From: Aquarana catesbeiana
Lineage: Eukaryota; Chordata; Amphibia; Anura; Ranidae
DNA: 64,000 nt
Assembly (NCBI RefSeq): GCF_042186555.1
Contig: NC_133336.1
Span: 187,388,599-187,452,598, forward strand
Direction: 5' to 3'
This document shows, piece by piece, positions 23,341-34,869 of the stretch. The translations under genes and the position numbers were made by a program. The notes under the pieces are model-generated. The model made no database searches. It was given only the letters and a program-made list of their open reading frames with translations, and was not told the origin of the DNA. Within the stretch, counting starts at the first letter, position 1. Every line of letters starts with the position of its first letter.

Positions 23341-23836
23341 ACCTAGGGAATAAAATGTCAATTGCTGCAATATTTTATGTCGCACTGTATTTGCCCAGCG
23401 GTCTTTCAGACGCAATTTTTTGGGAAAAAATACACTTCAATTAATTTAAAAAAAAATAAAAAAAAAAAGTAAATTTAGCCCATTTTTTGTGTTTTTGTTT
23501 TAATGTGAAAGATGATGTTACACCACAAGAATCGTGATCTATCTTCTCAGCAAAAAAATAGTGATTCTCATTTTAGCCAGAATTGTGCAGCTCTAGTTCC
23601 TGCACTACTTTAAATCAACCTTCTTGCGAAAAATCGCACAACTTTGGAGTTGCACCATTGTGAACCAAGACTAAATCGCCCCTATTAATGACTGCGTATT
23701 TTTTTTTTTTTTAGTGCCCTAGTGTTGATTCTAGAGGAGCGTGCATAATATACGGGGGTATAAGAATTCATAAAGACCTGTCTTTTTTTTTTTTTTTTTT
23801 TTCCCCCCATAACCTTATCAACCTATGTATGGTTAA

Positions 23837-23877
23837 AGCAGTATTAAACCCAAGAGCAAAATTACCTTGCAACTTAT

Positions 23878-23910
<33 letters not shown>

Positions 23911-24758
23911 GATGTGATGGCTGAATGAATTTTTGTATTTTTAGGCTTTTGTTCTATTTTCACCTGATGATCCGGTCATTGAGTGTTTTTCAAAAGAACA
24001 AGCTTGCCTGCAGATGTATTAGTTACAGAGATAAGACAAAACGTTTAACTCTAGGAGGGGTGCATATAGTGATCAGCTTTTATTTGTGTAAAACCTTTAT
24101 TCCAAAGGGGGGGGGGGGGCAATTTGCTGGCATTTGGCTTCAATGTGTTAGTGTATTTAAATCTGCTATCATATCCAACACTCCCCTGCCCCCCCCAGAC
24201 TGACAATGCTGCTGTCTAAAGTGCCCCCTGTGCTCCTTCAACCAGAGTGTGGGGGGTGGGGTGCTCTAATGCAGGAGGTGTGATAATGTGTTACTATACC
24301 CACAACAGTGATCAAATCAGTGTCTATATGCAGTAAAGCATGCTTGTTATACTCACTATGGAACCTCAGGGGTTAATCCTCTGCATTGTGTTTGATTCTG
24401 TCTTCTGCCACTGTCCCCAATCCATCTGCTGATAGCACAGAGCCTTGGGGGCACTCTGCACATGCTCAGTTTGGTGTGTATTGCTTTTTTTTTGTTCTGG
24501 GAGAGTGCATGTGATGAGCACAGGGCCAATCCGCACTCTACAGACAGAGGCCATGCAGCCTCATAGGACAGTCAGAGCAGAATGAAAACTCCTCCCACAT
24601 GCTTTAACCAGACATGGATAGAAGTCACAAGACTGCTGTATACTGCTGATGAGAAAAGGTATTTAGCAGTTTATATTTATTAAAATAGTTGCATTTCCAT
24701 GTTCTGTGTACTGCGGGAGACCAGATAGTGAATGCTGGGTCCTGGGTTTAGTAACACT
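23837..24758. mobile_element. TTAA element, AGCAGTATTAAACCC/GGGTTTAGTAACACT ends
   Basis: TTAA at 23833-23836 and 24759-24762. Homologous at its right part to 6389-7963. Confidence 0.7.
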
Positions 24759-24762
24759 TTAA

Positions 24763-25695
24763 CTGGCCAGATCACCAGGTGAAAACGGGGGGGGAAGCAT
24801 AAAAAAGAAAACGAATGCAGCCGCCACATCTAATGATTGGTAAGCTGCAATATAATACATTTTTTGGTTTCGGGTTTATGACCGCTGTAACAGTTCACTG
24901 CAAGTAAACGTCTTTTGATGGTCGGTAATATGACAAAGCTCTGACTTGTCTCCATTGGTCGCCTAGCTGTGGCCGGTAACTTTTCCTGTCCATGATGTAG
25001 GACCTTCACCACCGTCCTTTTGTATGTGAACAGCTTATCTGGCCTACAGCAGACCTCATTAGTGTTCCTTTTATTTATGTGCTGAGCGATGACCTCATCA
25101 CTTGGCGAGCAGCGAACACGTTGGGACTTTCCAACAAGTCCAGATGGGAGGTGAGACTAAATAAAGACGCAGTGTAAGGAGCGAGACATGTAGCCTGGTA
25201 ACACAAGAAGATGCCATAGCAGTCTGGCTCTGCAGTCATCGCTACTGTACATATTTCTTCCACCGGCTGGCCGAGGGATTGGATTCACATTGCAGCTGCA
25301 TTGTACAGGGAAACCCTCCAGGTGAAGGAATTATCTATTATAGAGGATGTGTCCCATGCAGCTGATTGCCAAGGGTTCCTGGCTTGGGCCTGGCATCAGC
25401 CAGCTGATATATTTAGGACCCTATCATGCATTTTTAGTGCGTCATACGGACCCTAGAAAAAGGTGCTTTATCCCTTTTAGGTGTTTCCTGTCTCCATTTT
25501 CTGGGTTGTCTCCATGTTTGTTTGAAATGAGGACAAGCGACTTGGAAAACGCACTCCTTAGAATATATTTTTAGTGTGTGTTTCTGTGCATTGTCCATGC
25601 GTTGTCATTGTCTATAATGGCTCCTTATTGCAAAAAGGCATAAAAGATGCAGCAAGCGGGATTTGTAAAAAAAAATCAACATTTGAATCAAGTCT
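24763..25695. other. Intron, nothing recognised
   Basis: No exon or clear element. Confidence 0.4.
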
Positions 25696-25719
25696 ATTTA
25701 AATCACAATTGTCATCTCT

Positions 25720-26447
25720 GACCCGCTGTTGGCTCCTCCTCTGACCCGCTGTTGGCTCCTCCTCTGGCCCGCTGTTGGCTCCTCCTCTGACCCGCTGTTG
25801 GCTCCTCCTCTGACCCGCTGTTGGCTCCTCCTCTGGCCCGCTGTTGGCTCTTCCTCTGGCCCGCTGTTGGCTCTTCCTCTGGCCCGCTGTTGGCTCTTCC
25901 TCTGGCCCGCTGTTGGCTCTTCCTCTGGCCCGCTGTTGGCTCTTCCTCTGGCCCGCTGTTGGCTCTTCCTCTGACCCGCTGTTGGCTCTTCCTCTGGCCC
26001 GCTGTTGGCTCTTCCTCTGGCCCGCTGTTGGCTCTTCCTCTGGCCCGCTGTTGGCTCTTCCTCTGGCCCGCTGTTGGCTCTTCCTCTGGCCCGCTGTTGG
26101 CTCTTCCTCTGGCCCGCTGTTGGCTCTTCCTCTGGCCCGCTGTTGGCTCTTCCTCTGGCCCGCTGTTGGCTCTTCCTCTGGCCCGCTGTTGGCTCTTCCT
26201 CTGGCCCGCTGTTGGCTCTTCCTCTGGCCCGCTGTTGGCTCTTCCTCTGGCCCGCTGTTGGCTCTTCCTCTGGCCCGCTGTTGGCTCTTCCTCTGGCCCG
26301 CTGTTGGCTCTTCCTCTGACCCGCTGTTGGCTCTTCCTCTGACCCGCTGTTGGCTCTTCCTCTGACCCGCTGTTGGCTCCTCCTCTGACCCGCTGTTGGC
26401 TCCTCCTCTGACCCGCTGTTGGCTCCTCCTCTGACCCGCTGTTGGCT
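25720..26447. repeat. 23-bp minisatellite, about 31 copies
   Basis: Unit CTGTTGGCTC TTCCTCTGGC CCG with variants TCCTCCTCTGA at both ends of the array. Same core as the 24-bp array at 9840-10165, one base shorter. Left flank GTCATCTCTG is also shared with that locus. Confidence 0.97.
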
Positions 26448-27069
26448 CCCCTTCTATGGGGTTAATAAGGGGATAAACAGAGGAACATTTGCTCATCCCA
26501 TTGATCTGCAGATGAAGAAACTGAAAGATACAAAATGAAACAATGTTTCTTTTTATTTTAGTGTTTCAGCACTGAGCAATGTTGTTAATAAACATTGCCA
26601 GGTGCTGGGTTTTTTTTTGACAGCTCCAATTACCGGACTTCTTTAACACTTCAGCTGTCAACAGAGGAGACCCACTGACAGTTCAAAGAACCGAGCCTGA
26701 AAGTATCGGTGCATTTGCACGAGTAACGATACTTGTGAAAATACTCGGTATCGGCGCAACCCTAACAGGAAGTAAATGCTACGTCAATCATCTGCCCTTA
26801 CTCAGAATGGCCACTGCCAGAAATGCTAGGAAGGGTATTTTTTATTAATTTCTCAGCCAAGTAAAGCATGGAGACATGGATGGATGGAGGACTTTGCTTT
26901 TAATACTAAAAATAATGAAATGGTATTTTTGGTTTGTGACTCTCAGATGCAATGTAGCTGCCATGGCAGTCAGGGAGTATGTTTACATTTTGTTGGGCCA
27001 ACTGTGGCCAACTTCAGGTGGAGAGGATTTAAAGCCACGTATATACTTGTATACAGTGGGTAGTCTGGA
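26448..27069. other. Intron with one hAT-like end fragment
   Basis: 26699-26766 (AAGTATCGGTGCATTTGC to GGCGCAACCCTA) resembles the right end of 43442-44284. Otherwise nothing recognised. Confidence 0.45.
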
Positions 27070-27564
27070 AGTGGTTGTAAACCTCAGACATGAAATATGA
27101 ACAAGGCATATGCCTTTATAGTGTGTACTTGTCTCAATCCAGAGCACTAAGTGTCACTTCTGTCTGCTGCCTCCTTCCTCTGCTATCAGTATGAGTCATT
27201 TCTGACAGGTTTTCCTGACACCAAGAGAAAAAAGGTGACAGGGGAGGGACTTCCAGCTGATTGACAGCCTCAGCTCTGTTCCTGTGTGCTGTGTGTGAGG
27301 GGGGTGTGGGGGGGTGTCTCTTCCCTCCAATCAACTGTCCAATCAAATCTCTTAGCTCTCCTGAGCTCTGCAGAGTGCAACTTCATCTCTTCGCCCCCCC
27401 TTTTTTTTTCTGACAGACAAGCTTTATAAATTCTGGACTTTGAATGGCTGTAGAGAAGAGAGAACTGCAGATAAACGGGTACAACTTGTATAGGAGGATT
27501 TGTTTCATCTGTATCGCCTGAGGCCAGTCCCTTCACTTGGTACATGGAAGGGTTTACAAGCACT
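27070..27564. mobile_element. MITE, AGTGGTTGTAAACCTC end, TTAA on the right
   Basis: Ends AGTGGTTGTAAACCTCAG and GGGTTTACAAGCACT then TTAA (27565-27568). This is the uninterrupted relative of 11397-12583; a further end fragment is at 34145-34195. Confidence 0.75.
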
Positions 27565-28053
27565 TTAAATACGGTATGGGTTTTCTGGAGATCTCTTTTA
27601 TTTGTCTGGCAGTGAGTGGCACAACACTGCAGGTAACAATAGTCAGTTGTCACTGACAGGCTCCGTCTTCCTCCGTTCTGACAAGAGCTGCAAATGAGTT
27701 TGTTTTCAGATAATATTAATCAGGCGGTGTCATTGCTGTGAGATCTAATCATGGAGCGATTCCTTCATCTACTGATGATAAACACGGGCGACTGAAGTGC
27801 CAGAACAGAAGGCAAGGCTGTCGGTGACACCATGGGGAATGGATTCTAGAAGTGATAGGTCCGGTCCTTCGTTTTTAGATATAAATGTGAGTTCAGGTTT
27901 TGAAGGATAATCGCTGTGTTAAAAACAAGACGCCACTTTAATAGATCCGAGCAAATGCAGCAGGTTTGCAGCTAAAAAACCTTTTAGCTATAAAGCAGAA
28001 CTGCGGGCAGGAATATTATGTATTACATTAAAGGTTTATTTGTTACCTTAGAG

Positions 28054-28416
28054 CAGGGGTGTCGAAGTCAATTTCATCGCGGGCCGCGTCAGCATTATGA
28101 TTGTCCTCAAAAGGGCCGGTTGTATCTGTAAGATTAGATGTCCAGCGCATCCCCTCCCCTTACATTGGATGTCAAGAGCCACCCCACCATCAGAAGTTGA
28201 GTCTCCTACTCTCTCTAACATCACAGTTCACCCCCCTTTCCTTATGCTGCTGCTGGGAAGAGGCTGGATGCATTGCTTGAAAGCAGAAAGTAGGGGTCTG
28301 GAGGAGGACCAGAGGAGGGCTGGAGCTCTCCTGCAGCTGCAGGAGAGGTGTGAGGGCCACATGATGTGGCCTGGAGGGCCGGATTCGGCCCACGGGCCTT
28401 GTGTTTGACACCTGGG
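28054..28416. mobile_element. hAT-like MITE, CAGGGGTGTC...GACACCTG ends
   Basis: Ends CAGGGGTGTCGAAGTC and TTGTGTTTGACACCTG; flanks ccttagag / ccttagtg agree at 7 of 8. Confidence 0.8.
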
Positions 28417-28452
28417 CCTTAGTGCATAAATGTTCCTGTTGTGTTTATAGAT

Positions 28453-29166
28453 CAGGGGTCTCCAAATGTTCTAAGCAAAGGGCCAGTTTAATGTCCTTTA
28501 GGGGGGCCTGACTGTGGCCAGTGGGAGGAGAAAATGTCCTGGCATCAGTGGGATCAAACAATGCTCTATGGTATGATTGGTATTGGGGGAGGGGGGGAAG
28601 AGAAGAGGGCCCCGTTGTTGGTATCAGTGGGAGGGATGGTGCCCCATTGTTGGTATCAGTGGGAGGGATGGTGCCCCATGGTTGGTATCGGTGGGAGGGA
28701 TGGTGCCCCATGGTTGGTATCGGTGGGAGGGATGGTGCCCAATGGTTGGTATCGGTGGGAGGGATGGTGCCCCATGGTTGGTATCGGTGGGAGGGATGGT
28801 GCCCCATGGTTGGTATCGGTGGGAGGGATGGTGCCCCATGGTTGGTATCGGTGGGAGGGATGGTGCCCCATGGTTGGTATCGGTGGGAGGGATGGTGCCC
28901 CATGGTTGGTATCGGTGGGAGGGATGGTGCCCCATGGTTGGTATCGGTGGGAGGGATGGTGCCCCATGGTTGGTATCGGTGGGAGGGATGGTGCCCCATG
29001 GTTGGTATCGGTGGGAGGGATGTTGCCCCATCGTTGGTGTTGGTGGGAGGGCTAGTGCCCCATTGTCAGTGGCAGGAACTATGCCCCATCATTGGTGTCA
29101 GTGGGGGGAATAATGCCCCAAGGGCAGGATAAAAGCAAGCAAAGGGTCACAGTTTGGAGAGCACTG
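28453..29166 (+). mobile_element. hAT-like element with internal 32-bp minisatellite, copy 1
   Basis: Ends CAGGGGTCTCCAAATG and CAGTTTGGAGAGCACTG; flanks ttatagat / ttctagag agree at 6 of 8. The array at about 28615-29060 has about 14 units of TGGTATCGGTGGGAGGGATG + GTGCCCCATGGT. Open frames here are repeat artefacts. Confidence 0.9.
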
Positions 29167-29494
29167 TTCTAGAGTAAAGCCAGCGTAATCCAAGTGGAAT
29201 CGGTGATCAGGTGATCAGTCTCCAGTGTTGGAGGCCGATGGCCACTGGTTGGGTATTATCCTCCTAGTAGGTTCTACGAATGCTGAGTGGTGACCTAATT
29301 GTTTGTTTTTCCTTTTTTCCCTTTTGTATTGAAACAGAATCCACATTAGGTGTGCACTTTTTTGAATAGTTGGGCCAAATGTTTTAGAATATAAACCCAC
29401 CAACAAAATGGCTTCCCAGATGTTTGTAGGGGACATAGTTAGCAAACATAAAAATCCTAGATTCTAACGATATACATTTTTGCTCTCATCTTAG

Positions 29495-29656
29495 GTAAGA
29501 AATGGGACTTCAGTGCAGCAGCCAATGACTACGATCAGCTACGGCAGCCACATGCTGGCGGCCCAGCCCAAAACTTCAACGATCCGCGAAGTTACAAACT
29601 CCAAGACGCAGCCCGACCCATGAGGCCAGCACTGCAGCGGCAAGATGATATACAAG
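29495..29656 (+). CDS. OTUD7B: OTUD7B coding exon 2 (UBA region end and linker)
   Basis: Residues 26-80. It completes Gly26 (phase 1) and continues KKWDFSAAANDYDQLRQPHA, matching human KNWDVNAALSDFEQLRQVHA of the UBA region, then a diverged linker ending LQRQDDIQ. Acceptor ctcatcttag, donor caag|gtgaaa. The linker is about seven residues shorter than human, and DDIQ lacks the Val of human DDIVQ at the exon edge. It follows a 28.3-kb intron. Confidence 0.95.
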
Positions 29657-30091
29657 GTGAAATTGTTTGTTTTGTTTTTTTTACCTAGAATTTATTTTTC
29701 TTTGTTCTTTGATGGACACAGCTCTTCTGTTTCTTGGCCCATAGGGTTTATAGTGGAACCTACTCCTGTGCTACGAACCCCTGGGGCAGGCACCCCAACG
29801 CATCTAGGCAACAGGCACTACATTCTCATTTTAAATGAGCTGCCTTACACAGTGCCCCTTAAGATTTCATGCCCATGGCTGTATAGCATACAGTATGTCT
29901 GGACATTCTTTGCCGGGATTGCTAGGTGATGCTAGTCGGCCTGTACAAATCAATGGCAGGGGGTGGCTGATGCAAATATGTCAATCCTGAGCAGCTACAT
30001 GAGTATAAAGGGGAGGACCCAGGGAAAGCGGCTTTCTATGGGGGGGCACTTGATGAAAAGGAGGGGCTTGGAGCGCTGACAGAGCAGGTAA

Positions 30092-30423
30092 GACCCCTTT
30101 CACACTCGAGGTGTTTTTCAGGTGCTTTAGGTCTTAAAATAGCACCTGTAAAGCAGCCTCATCTGCAATCCCAATGTGAAAACCCGAGTGCTTTCACACT
30201 GGGGCGCCGCGCTGGCAGGACGCAAAAAAAAAGTCCTGCAAGTACCTTGAGGCGCTTTAGGAGCTGATCAAAATTAATGGTCCGTAGCGCTTTGCGGGCG
30301 TTTTTAACCCTTTATTCGGCCACTAGTGGGGGTGAAAAGCGAAGCAAAAACGACAGTAAAGCACCGGTAAAACGAACAGAGCTTTACCACCGACGCCTGT
30401 GCACTGGCAGTGTGAAAGGGCTC
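30092..30423. mobile_element. MITE, GACCCCTTTCACACT ends, TAA TSD
   Basis: Ends GACCCCTTTCACACTCGAG and GCAGTGTGAAAGGGCTC, flanked by TAA at 30089-30091 and 30424-30426. Lies in the intron between exons 2 and 3. Confidence 0.85.
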
Positions 30424-30426
30424 TAA

Positions 30427-31035
30427 GTAGAACATGTTTGTTGTTTGTATTGAAAAAAAAGTTTTACAACCACTTTGAACACAAAAAGGTGTGTGCTGCA
30501 GCCTGGTGCGTTGTGCAATGAATCGGCCCTGACTTTCCCTCCCTTTGTCCAAGTTTGACAGGAGCTCAAAGTATTCATTTTTCATAAGCTTGTAATCCTT
30601 TAAGAATGAATTTCAGTCTCTGAATAAGCCCTGCTGTGATTGGTTCTCTTTTACAAATGAACGGCATGAGTGAAAAACATTTTACGGCTTTGTTTGTTTG
30701 AGCGCTGTGTAAACTTGGAGTAAGTTAAAAATAGAAGGTATAGAATACACAGACAGGCCTTCCACTGACAGCAGGTGAGGACAAGAAATGTCAGTTCATA
30801 GAGCTCCTCTAATAACAGTTTATACGCACTCTGACACTTACGTCCCGTTGAAAGGTCCATCACATAAAGCCTGCAACTTTCTCCAGTGCTGTAATCCAGT
30901 GCATTTAAAAGATGACAAGAATTCCAGTCCCCATAAATGATCTTTTATGATTGAAAACATGTATAGCATTGGGTAGATAACGAGACATTCCAGGTTTATA
31001 TGCCGCAATAAAAGGTATTATGCAATCAGAGGGAT
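30427..31035. other. Intron, nothing recognised
   Basis: No exon or readable element end. Confidence 0.4.
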
Positions 31036-31039
31036 TTAA

Positions 31040-31254
31040 AGTGGTAAGTAAACCCCCTCCTATCGTTTTCAGCCAAGGAAGCTGCAATCTTTGCCTCTTT
31101 AATCTACAACTGACATGATGCTGCACATGTGATCAGTTATTGTACCATCCTATGGATGGTTTGACAGCTTGGTTGAGAGCACAACCAATGGGAGTGTTAC
31201 ATTTCCGGCACATGCTGGCAATTAAACTGTTTTATGGATGGGTTTACTTCCGCT
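31040..31254 (-). mobile_element. 215-bp MITE, reversed copy of 16585-16794
   Basis: TTAA at 31036-31039 and 31255-31258; contains the reverse complement of the copy at 16585, including ATCTACAACTG and GAGCACAACCAATGGGAGTG. Confidence 0.9.
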
Positions 31255-31258
31255 TTAA

Positions 31259-31606
31259 GGGCTCATTTACACTTTCTTCGGCTTCAACAAGATTTCAGAC
31301 ACGCTTTGTTAAAGCTCTCTGAACGCCAGTCAAAGCTCCCCTCACTAAATAAAATGGTTAGCTTACAGTCCTGTTTATACCTTGCTTTTGCTTTGCTTCA
31401 AAAATTATACCCCATGTAGCTTTAGTTGTTCTTCAAAGCCTCCATAGAAGTCTATTGCAAAGCAAGCTTTAAGCCCCACCGAAGCCTCGTAAACAGAACT
31501 GTAAACTAACCATTTTATTTAGTGACAGGACCTTTGACTGGTGTTCAGAGAGCTTTAACAAAGCGTGTCCGAAGCCTTGTTTTGAAGCAAGTGTAAACTA
31601 AGAGCT
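31259..31606. mobile_element. Palindromic MITE, GGGCTCATTTACACTT end
   Basis: Begins GGGCTCATTTACACTTTC directly at the TTAA that ends the previous element; ends AAGTGTAAACTAAGAGC. Arms share GCTTCAA...TTTGTTAAAGCTCTCTGAAC in inverted form. Confidence 0.75.
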
Positions 31607-31669
31607 CTTGCCCTCATCTCAATGATGCAGTGCGGTAGTAGCAAGAATGCCTTCCATTTTGGACTTTAA

Positions 31670-32357
31670 CCACTTCATCTCCGGGAAGATTTACCCCCCT
31701 TCATGACCAGGCCATTTTCTGCGATGCAGCACTGCATTACTTCAACTGACAATTGTGTGGTGGTACGATACTGTACTCAAATAAAATTCTCCTTTTTTTC
31801 CCCACAAATAGAGCTTTCTTATGGTGGTATTTGATCACATCTGCGGTTTTTATTTTTTGCGTGATTGTAAAGGTTCAGTTTTTTTTTTTTTAAACAAACG
31901 TGTCATACTTGCCTCCACTGTGAATTTGGTTTTGCACAGAGTGGCCCAGATCGTCCTCTTCTGGGGTCCCTCCACGGCGCTCCTGGCTCCTCCTCTTCTT
32001 GAGTGCCCCGCTGGAGAAGCGCTCTGACAGGACACCCGTACGGGCGCACTCCCGTGTCCTGCTGCTGCATCTGTTGACACAGAAAGCAGGACTCGGCCCA
32101 GCCCCTGTCATCATTGGATTTGATTGACAGCAGCGGGAGCCAATGGCAGCGTTGCTATCAATTTATCCAATCAGGACACCGGCTAGAGCTGGTGTGCTCG
32201 TTCACGTTGCGGGTATTACGGGGCTCAGGTAAGTATAAGTGGGACTCGGGGGTGCTGCTGCAGTAAAGGTTCTTCACTTTAATGCATACAATGCATAATG
32301 GTGAGGGTTTACAACCCCTTTTAAGTATATAAAAAAAAAAAAATACACCTGAAGCGG
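31670..32357. mobile_element. CCACTTCA-family TTAA element with nested MITE
   Basis: TTAA 31666-31669, start CCACTTCATCTCCGGG, end CACCTGAAGCGG. The block GGTGGTATTTGATCACATC matches the 1234 copy. Interrupted at 31862-32320 by a TGATTGTAAAGG family MITE. Confidence 0.7.
31862..32320. mobile_element. MITE, TGATTGTAAAGG/TTTACAACCCC ends, nested
   Basis: Same family as 8594-9034 (shared CATACTTGCCTCCACTGTG and TTTTGCACAGAGTGGCCC). The left TTAA is lost; the right TTAA is at 32321-32324. Confidence 0.7.
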
Positions 32358-32591
32358 TTATTGGGGGTCAGGGGGCTGAGCCCTGAGTTGGCCTTTTGTG
32401 TAACGGAGGCACCCCGCATTTAAGTCTGTGAATAAAGGTTTTATTTAAGTAATAACATGATGTAAAAGATCAGTTAACTTTTTTTAGACTTTTAATGTAC
32501 CAAAAACTGTAATATTCTCTCTTTATAATACGGCTGCCTTCCTCCTCTGTCTGCAGTCATTTTTACATATTTTTCCCCTTCTGTCCTGCAG

Positions 32592-32807
32592 AGAAACGCC
32601 TGTCCCGAGGCATCTCCCACGCCAGCTCCTCCATCGTTTCCTTGGCTCGATCGCATGTCTCCAGCAACGGCAGTAATGAGCACCCACTGGAAACACCGGT
32701 GTGCACCTTCCAGCTGCCAGACCTGACGGTATACAGCGATGACTTCCGCAGCTTCATCGAGCGGGATCTCATTGAGCAGTCCATGCTGGTCGCCTTGGAG
32801 CATGCCG
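32592..32807 (+). CDS. OTUD7B: OTUD7B coding exon 3 (start of OTU domain)
   Basis: Residues 80-152. Begins (E)KRLSRGISHASSSIVSLARS and ends IERDLIEQSMLVALEHA(G), nearly identical to human OTUD7B. Human has a five-Gly run after VSSN; here VSSNGSNEHPLE has one Gly, four residues shorter. Acceptor tcctgcag, donor ccg|gtgagt. Phase 1 at both ends, so skipping this exon would keep the frame but remove the start of the catalytic domain. Confidence 0.97.
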
Positions 32808-33188
32808 GTGAGTTATTTCCTGATCATCTATAGGGCAGGTGGATCAATACAGTTTGTTTTTCCTTGTTAAATACACAGATGATGTACTATAGACTTCCCC
32901 ATATGCCAAATTCCTTTTTTTTTTTTTCTGCTCCTGTGTTCTGACTTCCTGTTAGGTGTTCATTCTCCATGGTCCCACTCTATGTAGGAACATAGTAACC
33001 AGAGATGGACTGTGGGATTTGTAATGTACATAAAGCAGTACACATGATCTTGGCTAATGTGCACCGATCATTCCAAACACAAGGAAGGGGAAAAGGGGAG
33101 GTTGGGGAGCTCACAGAGGAACAGAACAATGAGGCAGAAAAACACAGTAAGAAACTGTTTTATGAAAAATAGATTGCAGGGCCCTTAA

Positions 33189-33665
33189 ACCGGATTTCCA
33201 TCCAAAAATGGAACTTCTGGTTTTCGGAATCCCCCGCCCCCGGTGTCACATTTGGCACCTTTCAGGGGGGAAGGGAGAGCATATACCTGTATAATACAGG
33301 TATTTGCTCCCACTTCTGGGCATAGATAGCCTCAGTATCCGCAGATATCTTTACCATATCCGGCACCTCCTCCGTCCCCCCCGCTGTCTTCTGGGAGACA
33401 CACAGGTCCCAGAAGACATCAGGGACCAGTGGGACCGTGCAGCGCGAGTTGCGCATGCGCAGTAGGGAACCAGGCTGTGAAGCCACAAGGCTTCACTTCC
33501 TGATTCCCTTACCGAAGATGTCGGCGCCTCCACCCGAGAGCTTCGGGTGCCGACATCGCTGGCGCCCTGGACAGGTAGGCGTTCATATTTTAAAAGTCAG
33601 CAGCTACAGCATTTGTAGCTGCTGACTTTTAAAAAACATAATAAAAAATTTGGCGGAACTCTGCT
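33189..33665. mobile_element. MITE related to 15764-16268, TTAA TSD
   Basis: TTAA at 33185-33188 and 33666-33669; ends ACCGGATTTCCATCC and GGCGGAACTCTGCT. Inner CAGCAGCTACAGC / GTAGCTGCTGACTTTT hairpin at 33598-33631. Confidence 0.8.
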
Positions 33666-33669
33666 TTAA

Positions 33670-34195
33670 CCTTCTTCAGGCCAACATAACACATATATGC
33701 GGCCTCACTGGACTGGTCTTTTTTTCCGTGGGGCCACATATATGCGTACCTGTCTGCGCTAAGAGCGTGCCGCACAGCATGCTTCCAGCACAGAGACCGG
33801 GGGTCTCACCGAGAGCCCCGGGTCCCGTACTAGCGATCAGGGTCTGGAACTCCTGATTCCGGGTCACCTGATCGCTGTGGTAGCTTCTGATTGGCTATCA
33901 CAGTAATCGTTCACTGTCAAGCCCACCCCTGTGTTTCTCTCTGTGAATGGAGGGGAGAGATGCATTGTATTTTTTTCTCTCTCTCTCTCGTTGTAGTGAT
34001 AAAAAAAAGTGTGTGGAGAAAAAAAAAATAAAATAAAACAAATAAATAAAATAATAATAATAAAAAATATCTAGGTCAGCTCCAGGGTTAGTGTTTGGGT
34101 CAAGCAAGGGTTGGTATATTTTGGGCAGGATTTGAGACCCCTGCTATAGAGGGATATGCTTTGTTCATATTTCATGTCTGAGGTTTACAACCACT
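33670..34195. repeat. Decayed TTAA-family sequence and MITE end
   Basis: CCTTCTTCAGGCCAACAT onward resembles 57541-57626 (ATATATGCGGCC). 34145-34195 is the end of the 27070 family (reverse complement of AAACCTCAGACATGAAATATG). No exon. Confidence 0.45.
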
Positions 34196-34199
34196 TTAA

Positions 34200-34869
34200 C
34201 TCCTTCCTGCCTGCACTATAGCCGAAAGACAGCTACAGCGTGGGCTTAAAATGCCGGGAGGGTGTCCATGGACAGTCTCCCATGCTTGCGCTTGCCCCAA
34301 GCGACACGCTCTGTAATCGCTGAGTCCTTGGGACCCGGCTGATCAGATTGGGGTAAAGGGCCTATCACAGCAGCCCTTTACAAAGATCAGATGTCAGCCA
34401 ATGACAGCTGATCATGAAAGTAAACAGAAGCCGGTTATCTGTTTTTTTTTTTTTTTTTTCCTCATGCTATCAGCAAAAGAAGAAATCCGTTAACCGGCTA
34501 CAGGGACATCGGTCCCCTCAGTGCCCACAAGTGCTGCTAATCAATGCCCGCCAGTGCCGCATCATCAGTGCTTATTAGTGCTCATCAGCGAAGGATAAAA
34601 ATTCCATGTTTGCAAAATTTTTTATAACAAACTTTTTTTTTTGTGTGTGTTTTTTTTCAAAAATTTTCAGTCTTTTTTTTCATTTACCAAAAAAAAAAAT
34701 AAACCCAGTGGTGATCAAATACTACCAAAAGAAAGCTCTATTTGTGTGAAATCTCATATGGGTACAGTGTTGCATGACCTCGTAATTGTCATTCAAAGTG
34801 TGAGAGCGCTGAAAGCTGAAAATTGACCTGGGCAGGAAGGGGGTGAAAGTGCCCGGTAGGCAAGTGGTA
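34200..34869. mobile_element. TTAA element, CTCCTTCCTGCCTGC start
   Basis: Follows TTAA 34196-34199. Contains GTGGTGATCAAATACTACC and GTTGCATGACC, the shared core of the large family, and ends GGCAAGTGG. Confidence 0.65.

Larger units (their letters stand above)
22402..23595. mobile_element. hAT-like element, TAGAGCTGCACAATTAATCG end, exact 8-bp TSD
   Basis: Ends TAGAGCTGCACAATT and AATTGTGCAGCTCTA are perfect inverted repeats. GTTCCTGC is present exactly at 22394-22401 and 23596-23603. Two further MITEs (22580-22980, 23205-23340) are inside it. No transposase. Confidence 0.92.
22266..23690. mobile_element. Outer MITE (GGCTCCGTTCGCACTAG) split by a hAT-like element
   Basis: Left end GGCTCCGTTCGCACTAG after TAA; body GCCTATTGATTTCAATGGCA is shared with 61508-61700. 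Interrupted by 22402-23595. Confidence 0.65.

Noticed and set aside
25612..26496. 294-codon minus-strand open frame of repeated EPTAGQR-like peptides
   Set aside because: Product of the 23-bp minisatellite; three units give a 69-bp stop-free cycle. No homology, splice or start evidence.
28615..29060. Regular repeats resembling a CRISPR array
   Set aside because: Units are directly adjacent with no unique spacers, and the genome is eukaryotic.
28445..29132. Five overlapping open frames of up to 203 codons
   Set aside because: They lie in the 32-bp minisatellite of a hAT-like element; in-frame by chance of repeat composition.
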